Positions 15,712 to 23,257 of a DNA stretch of 32,457 nt are shown piece by piece; within the stretch, counting starts at the first letter, position 1; every line of letters begins with the position of its first letter. The notes below the pieces were generated by a model. The model saw only the letters and a program-made list of their open reading frames with translations. It made no database searches and had not been told where the DNA came from. This stretch comes from Roseovarius sp. (lineage in GTDB: Bacteria > Pseudomonadota > Alphaproteobacteria > Rhodobacterales > Rhodobacteraceae): the NCBI GenBank assembly GCA_002720475.1, contig PBIL01000003.1, forward strand, positions 38,169 to 70,625, written 5' to 3'. The translations under genes were made by a program, and so were the position numbers.

Positions 15712-18467
15712 GCCGCCCCCTTCGCCTTGGTCATCTTAGTGTAAAGCTCGAATAGCCTTTCGAGCCGCTCCGTATCATTGCGGAAGCGGCGGCCAATGTA
15801 GATGCGCTCCAGCATTTCATCGTTGCGTTCATGGGCTGCGCGCAGGTCTTGGGGCATCCTCTCGGGGTCGTACAGATCAGCGATGGTCGCGGGAAAGTGA
15901 GCTTCGCGCGCAAGAAGGATGTCTTCGGCACATCGAGTCAGATCAACCTTGTTTTTCTCAGTAAGTTTCGGGATCGGAAATGTATTCCATCCGAGCGTGT
16001 TAGTATATGAGTAGCGCATTTCGAGCTTGCCACACACTGTGCCGACCCAGGCGATATGCATGCTCGACACTAGAAGCGCGAAGTTGAAAAGATCAGCGTC
16101 ATAGAGTCCGTAAGCTCTATTTGAAATAGTATGCCGATCGTCAAGCAGAGCTGCGGGAAGATACTCGCGATTTTCGGATGAAACTGCCGGCATCGCAATC
16201 GTCCAGATCGAACCACTATTTGTTTCGCGGAATTTATGTGGCGTTTCCGCCATTGCTACAACATTTCTGTCTGAGTTTTTCGCCCTCAGTTCACGCACGG
16301 CATCAAGGCGATTTCGAATATTTTCAACCTCTCTTGCCCGCGCCACGGAGTCGTCATCAATCCACAGGCAGTATTTCGGTTTCCCGTCAATTATCTCTGA
16401 CGATCCACTAATTCTCCGCACAAATTCCTCCGACCTTCTATCGGAAGATATCATCGCATCTTTTTCTTGCTTTGAGAGTAGAAGGTGTCCGCCTTCATAT
16501 GGCATGTTACCACGCACCATTTCCCCAATTTGAGAGATCGCCTTCGAGTGCTTTGACACAAGCACATCGACGTTCGGTGTAAGATAAGGGCCTATTTTTT
16601 CGACTACTCGAACGAATGTTTCGCCACTTTCGTCCTCACCATACAGTCTTGCTTTATTGTCTGCCTCTCGGGATAAGCCGATAATTACTACTGTCACACC
16701 AGCGTTGTTTGAGGCCAAGTTATGCCACTTAAAGGGCTCGTGCGCGAAGTGAATTCGATGGTCACATTCGTATATTGTGGGCCAGAAGGTAACCGCATGT
16801 TGCCCTTGGCAAACCGTATTAATTGAGACAAAGGCACCACGGCAATCACAAACTAAACCGTATTGTGCGAGCTTGAGAAACCATCCTGCGACGTAATTTA
16901 GGGCTCTCCAGGACTTGGTGTATTGCTCAAAGAGCAATTTAAGATCGACCTTCTGCTCCGGAGACTGATCATTAGTCCACACATACGGAGGATTCCCGCA
17001 GATATAGGTCTCTCCCCCCTCATTCTCGAAGTCGATTTCGGCCTGATCAAGCGGTGTGCTGAACAGGTCATCGCCGTGCATCTTCACGCCCGTCCCCGTG
17101 GGCGGGCAGATGCTCAGCCAGTCGATCCGCAGGGCGTTGCCACAGGTGATCCAGTTCATCGCATCCAGCGGCAGGAAATCCCGCAGCGCCTCGCGCTGGC
17201 CGCGATAGAGCACATCGCACTGATACTCGGCGATGATCAGCGCCAGGCGCGCCACCTCGGCGGAAAAATCCCGTAGCTCGATGCCACGGAAGTTGGTCAG
17301 CGGGATATCGGTTCGCCGGTCGGGCTCGCCGCGCCGCTTGTTGATCTCGGCTTCGATCGCCCGCATTTCCTTGTAGGCGATCACAAGGAAATTGCCGGAG
17401 CCGCAGGCGGGATCGAAGACCCTAATCCGTGCCATCCGGTTGCGCAGGTTCAACAGCTTGCGCGCGTTGTCACCAGCGTCGTCCAGTTTCTCGCGCAGAT
17501 CATCAAGGAAGAGCGGATTCAGAACCTTCAGGATGTTCGGAACGGACGTGTAGTGCATCCCGAGCGCGCCGCGTTCCTCGTCATCGGCGACGGCCTGGAT
17601 CATAGAACCGAAGATGTCGGGATTGATCTTCTTCCAGTCGAGATTGCCGATATGCAGAAGGTAGGAGCGCGCGATCTTGCTGAAACGCGGCACGTCCACG
17701 CTTTCCGAGAACAGCCCGCCATTGACGTAGGGAAAATCGGACGCCCAACGGGGGATGTTCGCCGCGTCGCGCTCTTCGGCCTTGGTATTCATGGCGCGGA
17801 ACAGCGTGCTGATCACCTCATGGGTGTTGGTGCTGTCCGGCGCGCTCATCTGCTCGATCGTGGCGGTGAACTGATCGGCCTTGACGAAGATATCGGTGTC
17901 TTCAGCGAAGAAGCAGAAGATCAGCCGCGCCATGAAATGGTTCATGTCGTGGCGGCGCTCGGCGGTGCCCCATTCGGGGTTGTCTTTCAGCAGCTCGACA
18001 TAAAGCCGGTTCAGGCGGCCCGTTGCCTTGATGTCGAAGGCGCTCTCGCGGATTTGCTTGACGGTCGAGATACCGGCAAGCGGAAGGAAGAATCCGAAAT
18101 GATCGGGGAAGTCCGCGAACGGGCAGACGATCGGGGCGATGTCAGATGAAAGGTCTTCGGCTTCCAGCGTGATGCCGTCGGTCGCCATGATGAACTTGAC
18201 GCGGTTGCGGGCGTTCTTCGTGGCAGGGCTCTCGCGCAGCGCGCGGATCGTGTCGGAGACCCGCCCCTCGGCGCAGACCTTGATGTGGATGTTATTGATT
18301 TGGAGAACGCCGCCGATATCGGACTTGTTCGATGCGCCGCTGCGGAGCCGCTTGATCGTGGTCGCCTTATTGCCGAACGCCTCCAGAAACGCGAAGGGGA
18401 ATTCCTCGGCGTCGAACGGCTGTTCGGCCAGTCTGGAAATTGCTTCTTCGATTTCAACTGCGTTCAA
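15708..18467 (-). CDS. MmeI-like (type IIL) DNA methyltransferase, nuclease part degenerate
   Basis: A 919-residue protein with the order of parts seen in MmeI-type restriction-modification enzymes. There is an N-terminal domain (1-150), a helical connector (LIFCFFAEDTDIF, FPYVNGGLF, LGMHYTSVPNILKVLNPLFLDDLR), an adenine-specific methylase with SAM motif I FDPACGSGNF (351-360) and catalytic NPPY (492-495), and a target-recognition and C-terminal region (WIDDDS..., NTLGWNTFPIPKL). In active members the N-terminus carries a PD-(D/E)xK nuclease. Here the matching strand reads INNIHIKVCAEG, with no clear acidic-x-Lys pair, so cutting by this protein is doubtful. It overlaps the regulator gene and the HEPN-like gene by 4 nt each. 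GC content falls sharply in its middle and C-terminal part (about 15900-17000), suggesting that the recognition region was exchanged by recombination. Confidence 0.85.
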   Translation of the reverse strand: MNAVEIEEAISRLAEQPFDAEEFPFAFLEAFGNKATTIKRLRSGASNKSDIGGVLQINNIHIKVCAEGRVSDTIRALRESPATKNARNRVKFIMATDGITLEAEDLSSDIAPIVCPFADFPDHFGFFLPLAGISTVKQIRESAFDIKATGRLNRLYVELLKDNPEWGTAERRHDMNHFMARLIFCFFAEDTDIFVKADQFTATIEQMSAPDSTNTHEVISTLFRAMNTKAEERDAANIPRWASDFPYVNGGLFSESVDVPRFSKIARSYLLHIGNLDWKKINPDIFGSMIQAVADDEERGALGMHYTSVPNILKVLNPLFLDDLREKLDDAGDNARKLLNLRNRMARIRVFDPACGSGNFLVIAYKEMRAIEAEINKRRGEPDRRTDIPLTNFRGIELRDFSAEVARLALIIAEYQCDVLYRGQREALRDFLPLDAMNWITCGNALRIDWLSICPPTGTGVKMHGDDLFSTPLDQAEIDFENEGGETYICGNPPYVWTNDQSPEQKVDLKLLFEQYTKSWRALNYVAGWFLKLAQYGLVCDCRGAFVSINTVCQGQHAVTFWPTIYECDHRIHFAHEPFKWHNLASNNAGVTVVIIGLSREADNKARLYGEDESGETFVRVVEKIGPYLTPNVDVLVSKHSKAISQIGEMVRGNMPYEGGHLLLSKQEKDAMISSDRRSEEFVRRISGSSEIIDGKPKYCLWIDDDSVARAREVENIRNRLDAVRELRAKNSDRNVVAMAETPHKFRETNSGSIWTIAMPAVSSENREYLPAALLDDRHTISNRAYGLYDADLFNFALLVSSMHIAWVGTVCGKLEMRYSYTNTLGWNTFPIPKLTEKNKVDLTRCAEDILLAREAHFPATIADLYDPERMPQDLRAAHERNDEMLERIYIGRRFRNDTERLERLFELYTKMTKAKGAA

Positions 18468-18658
18468 GGTTCTACCCCGTTATCTTTTTCTTTTCCGCCG
18501 CCATGCGTGATTGCGGAATCAGCGCCACGCTCGGCCACATAGGCGCGCATGAACTCTCTTAGCACTTGAGCGGCGGGTTTGTCGTCCGCCTGGCACGCCT
18601 TGAGGAACTGCTCCCGCAGGTCCCGATCGATGCGTATGCGAAGCCCGACATCTTTCAT
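18464..18658 (-). CDS. Ribbon-helix-helix regulator at the head of the defence operon
   Basis: A 64-residue protein if begun at the ATG at 18658 (an ATG at 18664 is also possible). Residues 1-45 fit a ribbon-helix-helix DNA-binding unit: strand VGLRIRID, helix RDLREQFLKACQADD, turn KPAAQ, helix VLREFMRAYVAERG. The tail is short and polar. It overlaps the methyltransferase start by 4 nt. A 19-bp palindrome at 18668-18686 lies just upstream, so this protein probably represses its own operon as restriction control proteins do. This is inferred from position and symmetry. It could alternatively be an antitoxin-like or MobC-like RHH protein. No good ribosome site is visible, so translation may be weak or leaderless. 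Confidence 0.65.
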   Translation of the reverse strand: MKDVGLRIRIDRDLREQFLKACQADDKPAAQVLREFMRAYVAERGADSAITHGGGKEKDNGVEP

Positions 18659-18667
18659 CGCCATCGA

Positions 18668-18686
18668 GTGTAGCCAATGGATACAC
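18668..18686. promoter_or_regulatory. Candidate operator palindrome of the defence operon
   Basis: GTGTAGCCAATGGATACAC is an inverted repeat with half-sites GTGTA(G/T)CCA that differ at a single base. It ends 3 bp before the upstream possible start of the RHH gene, where it would overlap promoter or transcription start. The size suits an RHH dimer of dimers. Confidence 0.5.
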
Positions 18687-18842
18687 ACTTGTGGAGCCTT
18701 TTGATTGAATCCTCCACGATTTTATCGCCCTGCTTCGCCGGAGCCGTCCGTCACCCCTCACTTGCTGATGGGGGTGCGGCGGCGCAGAAGAACAGGGCAC
18801 CCACGCCCGCCCTGCTTTGCTGGAGAGTTTCGGAGCCTCTGA

Positions 18843-18859
18843 CTTAAAGTCTCTTTAAG
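18843..18859. repeat. Palindrome in the divergent intergenic region
   Basis: CTTAAAG-TCT-CTTTAAG is a perfect 7-bp inverted repeat. It lies between the defence operon and AbiE and differs from the AbiE operators. A second stem, AAAGAGA (18906-18912) with TCTCTTT (18923-18929), follows. Either may be a regulator site. Confidence 0.4.
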
Positions 18860-18872
18860 AATGCCTCACTTA

Positions 18873-18891
18873 GTCCATCTAGAGCGGACAA
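18873..18891. promoter_or_regulatory. AbiE operator, distal copy
   Basis: GTCCATCTAGAGCGGACAA contains inverted GTCC...GGAC arms. It matches the second copy at 18946-18964 in 16 of 19 positions, and the starts are 73 bp apart (close to seven helical turns). AbiEi antitoxins are known to repress their own operons through paired inverted repeats, so this is a likely AbiEi site. Confidence 0.6.
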
Positions 18892-18936
18892 AATCCCATT
18901 TTCCTAAAGAGAGCACTAGCAATCTCTTTGAGTTTA

Positions 18937-18945
18937 TGCTAATAT
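18937..18945 (+). promoter_or_regulatory. Candidate extended -10 element of abiE
   Basis: TGCTAATAT has the TGnTAnnAT form of an extended -10. No good -35 is seen. Transcription would begin around 18952, next to the second possible ATG at 18953, so the abiEi message could be leaderless. Confidence 0.35.
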
Positions 18946-19774
18946 GTCCATTATGAGCGGACAAGAGAACAAAAAAATAAAGAACCTACTTGAGTCTGTA
19001 CCCGCAGGCTTCCTTGTGGACTCCGCATGGCTTGAGCGCCACGATATAGGTCGGCGCTCGTCCTACTCCTACGTCAAGCGCGGCTGGCTGGAACGCGTCC
19101 ATCGCGGCGTCTTCCGTCGCCCTGCACCGAACGCCTCGAAAGCCAACACACTCGACTGGAAAACCTGCCTGCTCTCGCTGCAGCACATCATGGGCTATGA
19201 CATCCATGTCGGCGGCACGACTGCCCTCGGCCAGCAAGGCTACGACCACTATTTGCGCCTTGGCAGCAACGCCCCTGTCTGGGTCTATGGCGATGCCATA
19301 CCGAACTGGCTCGCCAAACTGCCACTGAACGCACCAATAGAAACCCGCAGCACCTCGCTGTTCGCCGATCCGTCCCTCGGCCTGACCAAGGACGAAACCG
19401 ACGCCAGCACCACTCTCCCGTGGGACTGGAAGCTCAAGATGTCAGCCCCTGAACGGGCGGTCATGGAAGTGATGGACGAGCTGCCCGACCATGAAAGCTT
19501 CCACAATCTCGATATGGTGTTCGAAGGCCTGACGACGCTGCGCCCGCGTACGCTGTCGGCGCTGCTTCACAGCTGCAAGAAGATCAAGGTAAAACGCCTG
19601 TTCTTCGTCTTCGCCGACCGTCACAACCACGCCTGGCGCAAGCGTCTCGATCCGGAAGAATTCAACCTCGGCAGCGGCGACCGCGCTCTGGTCAAAGGCG
19701 GCAAAATACACCCGCGCTACCGGATCATGGTGCCGGAAGAATTCGTGTGCACGGAGGCAAGTGATGGCGCGTGA
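18944..19774 (+). CDS. abiEi: AbiEi-family type IV antitoxin
   Basis: A 276-residue protein. Residues about 10-60 form the N-terminal winged-helix domain (LVDSAWLERHDIGRRSSYSYVKRGWLERVHRGVFRRP). The larger C-terminal antitoxin domain includes LSLQHIMGYDIHVGGTTAL and APERAVMEVMDELPDHESF, typical of the AbiEi group. Known AbiEi proteins repress their operon and neutralise the AbiEii nucleotidyltransferase without binding it directly. The first ATG is 18944; the ATG at 18953 is equally plausible because the operator and -10 element overlap the first. The toxin gene overlaps its 3' end by 11 nt. AbiE pairs give abortive infection and plasmid or island stabilisation. It is transcribed away from the defence operon. 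Confidence 0.88.
   Translation: MSIMSGQENKKIKNLLESVPAGFLVDSAWLERHDIGRRSSYSYVKRGWLERVHRGVFRRPAPNASKANTLDWKTCLLSLQHIMGYDIHVGGTTALGQQGYDHYLRLGSNAPVWVYGDAIPNWLAKLPLNAPIETRSTSLFADPSLGLTKDETDASTTLPWDWKLKMSAPERAVMEVMDELPDHESFHNLDMVFEGLTTLRPRTLSALLHSCKKIKVKRLFFVFADRHNHAWRKRLDPEEFNLGSGDRALVKGGKIHPRYRIMVPEEFVCTEASDGA
18946..18964. promoter_or_regulatory. AbiE operator, proximal copy overlapping the start codon
   Basis: GTCCATTATGAGCGGACAA is the near-identical partner of 18873-18891. It spans the possible start codons of abiEi, so bound repressor would block transcription initiation. Confidence 0.6.
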
Positions 19775-20681
19775 CATCTATGAAGCCCAGGTCGCGCTAC
19801 TCGTGCGCATACTCCCGTATGTCGCGAAGGAAGAGATATTCGCACTCAAGGGCGGCACTGCGATCAACCTGTTCTACCGTGATCTGCCGCGCCTGTCGGT
19901 CGATATTGACCTGACTTACCTGCCGATCAAAGACCGCGCCGAAAGCCTTATCGAAATCAACGAGTCGCTAGAACGCATCGCCGGGGCCATCGACGCAGGC
20001 ATCGCTGACGCGAAGGTTCGCCGCATAGATGGTGGTGGCAAGAATCCAACCCGCGTGCAGGTCAGTATGGGTACCGCCACGATCAAGATCGAGACGTCAC
20101 CTGTGACGCGCGGCGTTGTTCACGAGCCTAAGTTGATGGGGGTCACGGAAGCGGTCGAGAATGAATTTGGCTTCGCTGAAATCCAGGTCGTTTCATTCGA
20201 AGACCTCTTCGGCGGTAAGCTTTGCGCGGCCACGGACAGGCAGCATCCCCGCGATCTTTACGACGTAAAACTACTCTACGAGAACGAAGGACTCACTGAT
20301 GCCCTGTTCCGGACGTTTCTTGTCTATGTGGCAAGTGCCAAGCGTCCGGCGCACGAACTGCTGAATCCGAACATGATCGATCTCGACCAGCCCTACACCA
20401 AGGAATTCGAGGGTATGACGACAACGTCCGTACCGCTTGCCGATCTGATCGAGACGCGAGAGCGACTGGTCGCAGACCTGAACGCACGCCTTGATGAGGA
20501 TGCCAAGGCATTCCTGCGTGGCCTGTATGACGGGACACCTGACTTTTCGCTGATAGGCGCGCCACACGCTGCAGACCTGCCGGCCGTCCGTTGGAAGCTG
20601 CAGAACATCGACACGTTGAAGTCGGAAAACCAGGCGAAATTCGAAGCCCAGAAGGAAGCGCTTGAAGAGCTTTTCAAGTGA
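19764..20681 (+). CDS. abiEii: AbiEii nucleotidyltransferase toxin
   Basis: A 305-residue toxin of the DNA polymerase beta-like nucleotidyltransferase superfamily. Motif I is GGTAIN at residues 30-35, followed by SVDIDLTY with metal-binding Asp47 and Asp49. The later family motif KLCAATDRQHPRDLYDVKLL is present. AbiEii-type toxins transfer nucleotides to tRNA or similar acceptors and stop growth. The ATG at 19764 is preferred over the GTG just before it because GGAGG lies 6 nt upstream. Coupling to the antitoxin is through an 11-nt overlap. It converges with the relaxase gene, with 48 nt between the ends. All expected active-site residues are present, so it is probably functional. Confidence 0.88.
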   Translation: MARDIYEAQVALLVRILPYVAKEEIFALKGGTAINLFYRDLPRLSVDIDLTYLPIKDRAESLIEINESLERIAGAIDAGIADAKVRRIDGGGKNPTRVQVSMGTATIKIETSPVTRGVVHEPKLMGVTEAVENEFGFAEIQVVSFEDLFGGKLCAATDRQHPRDLYDVKLLYENEGLTDALFRTFLVYVASAKRPAHELLNPNMIDLDQPYTKEFEGMTTTSVPLADLIETRERLVADLNARLDEDAKAFLRGLYDGTPDFSLIGAPHAADLPAVRWKLQNIDTLKSENQAKFEAQKEALEELFK

Positions 20682-20729
20682 TACAGCGCGCCGCGTATCC
20701 CCTTGTTCGAGGACTGCGGACTCTGCACG

Positions 20730-22307
20730 TTAGTTACCACGCCGATAGCCATAGCCGCCGCGCCCGCGCTCCTGCTTGAGACCTTTGTCTTTAGCGCGCT
20801 GTTTCCAGCTCCGCTTCTTCTTGTGACCATCGTCATCATCATCACCGCTACGATCATCATCGTCGTAGTGATGATCACCGGCCGCCTCGTGATTGAATTC
20901 ATCCTGGAAAGCGCGTTCTTCAAGAAGACGTGGATCGGTGCGCAAGATGTGGGCGGCCTCACGGGCATCGATCCCTTCCACTTTTGCTGCAGCACGCAGC
21001 TGCTCCTGCCGCACCATCCGCTGCAGCATTTCCTGCTTGAGATCACGTTCAAGCGACGCGCGCTCGCGCTTTTCGATCTTCTCGACCGACCGCTTGCGAC
21101 CGGCCAGAGCAACACGTTCCCTTGCATGCCGCCGGGCAAGCGCCTGCTGTTCCAGGCGATGACGATCACGCGGATCAAGCCCGGCTTTTTCGGTTATGTG
21201 ACTGAGCACGGAACGCAGCGCTGGACGCTCTGAAATCAGATCGGCCACCCGGGTGCGCATGCGGAACAAGAGCCCCCCGCTCTCGGATTTTTGTGCAGCA
21301 TCGAGCGCGAGCTTTTCATCTTGATGGCGCGTCAGTACCTGCTGTTCGGCCTGCACAAATTCCAGCCTTCGCTCGCGCTGGCGCGCTTCCATGGCGTTGC
21401 GTTTCTGATCGATGCTGCGCTTGAAACGCTCATCATCAGCATGCCGACGATCACGCTGCACGTCCTGCTGCTCACGCAGGCGTTCTTCTTGCGCTGCAAG
21501 CCGCGCCTTGGCCTGCTCCTGCGCCTGCGCAACATTTGGCAGTGACGCCATGTCGAGATCGGCGAGCCGAGCCTTTATTTGCTTAGTGCGAACGCCTTTG
21601 ACGTAGCGCGACAGGCTATGCACATCGCCGAACTGATCGACGATAACAAATGCGCGGCTAACACCTTTGGCGAGCACATAGCCCTTCTCATCGAGCGCGT
21701 TCACGAAGGCCGCAGCACTATCGGCTTGCACATAAGCAGCCGTGATGTCTTCACGCCGCTGCTCGGGACTGATGCCCGTCTTCTTTGCATTGGCGGTTTC
21801 CGCAAGGCTAGGCTCAAGCTTGTCACCAAGCTCGCGGTTTTTGTCCCGCCACTGCTTGAGCCCTTCCGGCAGTTCGTGCCCGAATTTTTCGGCAAGAACT
21901 ACCGCCATGTCGCAGAGACGTGCCTTGTAGAACGAGTCCGGGATCGCCTTCATCTGTGCTGCATCGATGCGCGACCAGACGATATGGCAATGCTCGCGGC
22001 CTTCCTTCTCGTGGAAGACAACGGCACGCGGCTGTCCTGCAAAGCCCAGCTTGTTTTCGATGGCGTCTATCGCCTCGAAATACTGCTCGCGCGTGAGCGC
22101 CTGATGGGGATTTATGGACAGCGAAAAGAGCGGCTTCTGCGCGCGCGTCCCGGATGCGATCAGCTCGATCTCGGCAAAGGCGCCATGCAGATCATCGGCG
22201 ATGGTGCCGCGCATTTCGGCTAGCTCGGCGCGTTCATTGTCGTAGCCGTTCATGAGATGGGTTGCGAGATCGGCCCCGTTGGTGCGGGAACTGCCTTTGA
22301 GGATCAT
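20730..22307 (-). CDS. Relaxase (MobA/VirD2-like mobilization nuclease)
   Basis: A 525-residue protein that would nick the transfer origin and lead DNA into a recipient. The N-terminal domain holds THLMNGYDNERAEL (possible Tyr nucleophile), LFSLSINPHQ and the metal-binding histidine motif HEKEGREHCHIVWSRID. The middle and C-terminus are a long charged coiled coil (about 260-450), an Asp run near residues 480-500 and a strongly basic tail (KKKRSWKQRAKDKG...). Such a tail is typical of type IV secretion signals. The ATG at 22307 overlaps the MobC-like stop by 4 nt and is chosen over the longer frame, whose extra residues duplicate MobC coding DNA. The coupling protein at 27956 is its likely partner. 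Confidence 0.85.
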   Translation of the reverse strand: MILKGSSRTNGADLATHLMNGYDNERAELAEMRGTIADDLHGAFAEIELIASGTRAQKPLFSLSINPHQALTREQYFEAIDAIENKLGFAGQPRAVVFHEKEGREHCHIVWSRIDAAQMKAIPDSFYKARLCDMAVVLAEKFGHELPEGLKQWRDKNRELGDKLEPSLAETANAKKTGISPEQRREDITAAYVQADSAAAFVNALDEKGYVLAKGVSRAFVIVDQFGDVHSLSRYVKGVRTKQIKARLADLDMASLPNVAQAQEQAKARLAAQEERLREQQDVQRDRRHADDERFKRSIDQKRNAMEARQRERRLEFVQAEQQVLTRHQDEKLALDAAQKSESGGLLFRMRTRVADLISERPALRSVLSHITEKAGLDPRDRHRLEQQALARRHARERVALAGRKRSVEKIEKRERASLERDLKQEMLQRMVRQEQLRAAAKVEGIDAREAAHILRTDPRLLEERAFQDEFNHEAAGDHHYDDDDRSGDDDDDGHKKKRSWKQRAKDKGLKQERGRGGYGYRRGN

Positions 22308-22657
22308 GGTTTTCTCCCTAAGGCAGACATGACAACGGTGCGGAGTTCTGCGAGATCGCGCTGCGCGGCGATGACCGTCTCGGAAAGATGATCGATATCG
22401 CCCGCATCGGCAGCCTGCCTCATGGAGCACGCGATCGGCCCAAGAGCAGCCAGCAAACGTGCGGCAAGTTCGCGATCAAGGGGTGGTGTGCGCGATGCGC
22501 GAAGGGGCGCTTGGTCGAGAAGAGCGAAACGGATCACCGCAGACACAGACAGACCGGCAGCATCGGCTTGCTGCTTAACGAGCGAGGCTTCCTGCTCGTT
22601 AAAGCGCGCCTTGAGAATGATCTGGCGCTCTCTTTTGTTGCTGCCGCTGCCAGCCAT
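22304..22657 (-). CDS. mobC: MobC-like relaxosome accessory protein (ribbon-helix-helix)
   Basis: A 117-residue protein. Residues about 6-45 match the RHH segment of MobC proteins: RERQIILKARFNEQEASLVKQQADAAGLSVSAVIRFALLD. The remaining helices (LDRELAARLLAALGPIACSMRQAADAGD..., ETVIAAQRDLAELRTVV) match the MobC C-terminal region. It would bind the transfer origin and help the relaxase. The start MAGSGSNKRER is chosen because homology begins there; the longer frame would run through the structured RNA region. The stop overlaps the relaxase start. The DNA immediately upstream is the most structured part of the window. Confidence 0.8.
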   Translation of the reverse strand: MAGSGSNKRERQIILKARFNEQEASLVKQQADAAGLSVSAVIRFALLDQAPLRASRTPPLDRELAARLLAALGPIACSMRQAADAGDIDHLSETVIAAQRDLAELRTVVMSALGRKP

Positions 22658-22674
22658 AGCGTATTCCCGTTTCA

Positions 22675-23061
22675 CCTCTCGTAGGCCACCGGCTGCAGGA
22701 CCGTTTCCTGCTCGTGATCCAACACCGAAATGTTGGTCGATGGAGTTCCAAGAGGAGAGCCGAAGTCTCCCTTTTGGTCGCCGTCCAGGGTGCGAATTTC
22801 CCTGGTGCATGGGTTCAGTCCGGATGGGAGAAGCATATCTCCCAAGGTCCGGTCGATGGTGCAGGAGAGCGAAGTCTCCTGCTCAGGTTTCCAAAGGGCA
22901 CGAAGGCTCTTCGGTCGTGGTGCAGCAACGAAATGCTGCTGTGGTGTGAACAACGGGGACGATTCGTCTCTCTTTCGGTCTCACCACACGAGCGGGGGAT
23001 GGAACGGGGGCGGCTCTTTAGCCCCCTTCCAAGATGGCGCGGTGTCACCGCGCACATCTTG
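22675..23061 (+). ncRNA. Tandem hairpin-array RNA (candidate, undescribed)
   Basis: Eleven consecutive stem-loops fill 22695-23061. Positions of outer arms: 22695-22711, 22719-22736, 22748-22777 (11 bp, one bulge), 22785-22805, 22820-22852 (12 bp, 3-nt bulge), 22861-22882 (8 bp), 22891-22914, 22922-22939, 22940-22988 (enclosing 22955-22971), 23001-23030 (10 bp) and 23030-23061 (14 bp). Stem sequences differ, but loops repeat the form NCGAAR (CCGAAA, CCGAAG, GCGAAG, ACGAAG, ACGAAA) and linkers often read GGTCGNNGG. Four pairs are G-U on the plus strand (in hairpins 3, 7 and 9) against one on the minus strand, favouring plus-strand transcription. A weak promoter is TTGCTG (22638) -18 nt- TATTCC (22662). 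It could instead be a long leader of the mobC message or a DNA-level site. No protein reading frame of quality crosses it. Confidence 0.5.
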
Positions 23062-23257
23062 TATCGCTCTGAAAACGACCTATTCAGCTAATGATAACGG
23101 AACAAGATTAGGGATTTCTTAACACCTGCCCGCAAACTAGCGCTGAGCAAGCGATCCCGTTGATATACATTCATTTTTACGCTGAAATTGGCGAACGGAC
23201 AAGAGTTGGACACGCGCTTTCCGCCGCCAATTGATCGCCTGCACCGCGGGCTGAATC

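Noticed and set aside
22672-22953. A 93-codon minus-strand protein over the hairpin array
   Set aside because: No domain, no ribosome site, and the sequence is better explained by base-paired stems.
22695-23061. CRISPR array in the repeated hairpin region
   Set aside because: There are no identical direct repeats with regular spacers and no cas genes; the repetition is of hairpin form and loop, with different stem sequences.
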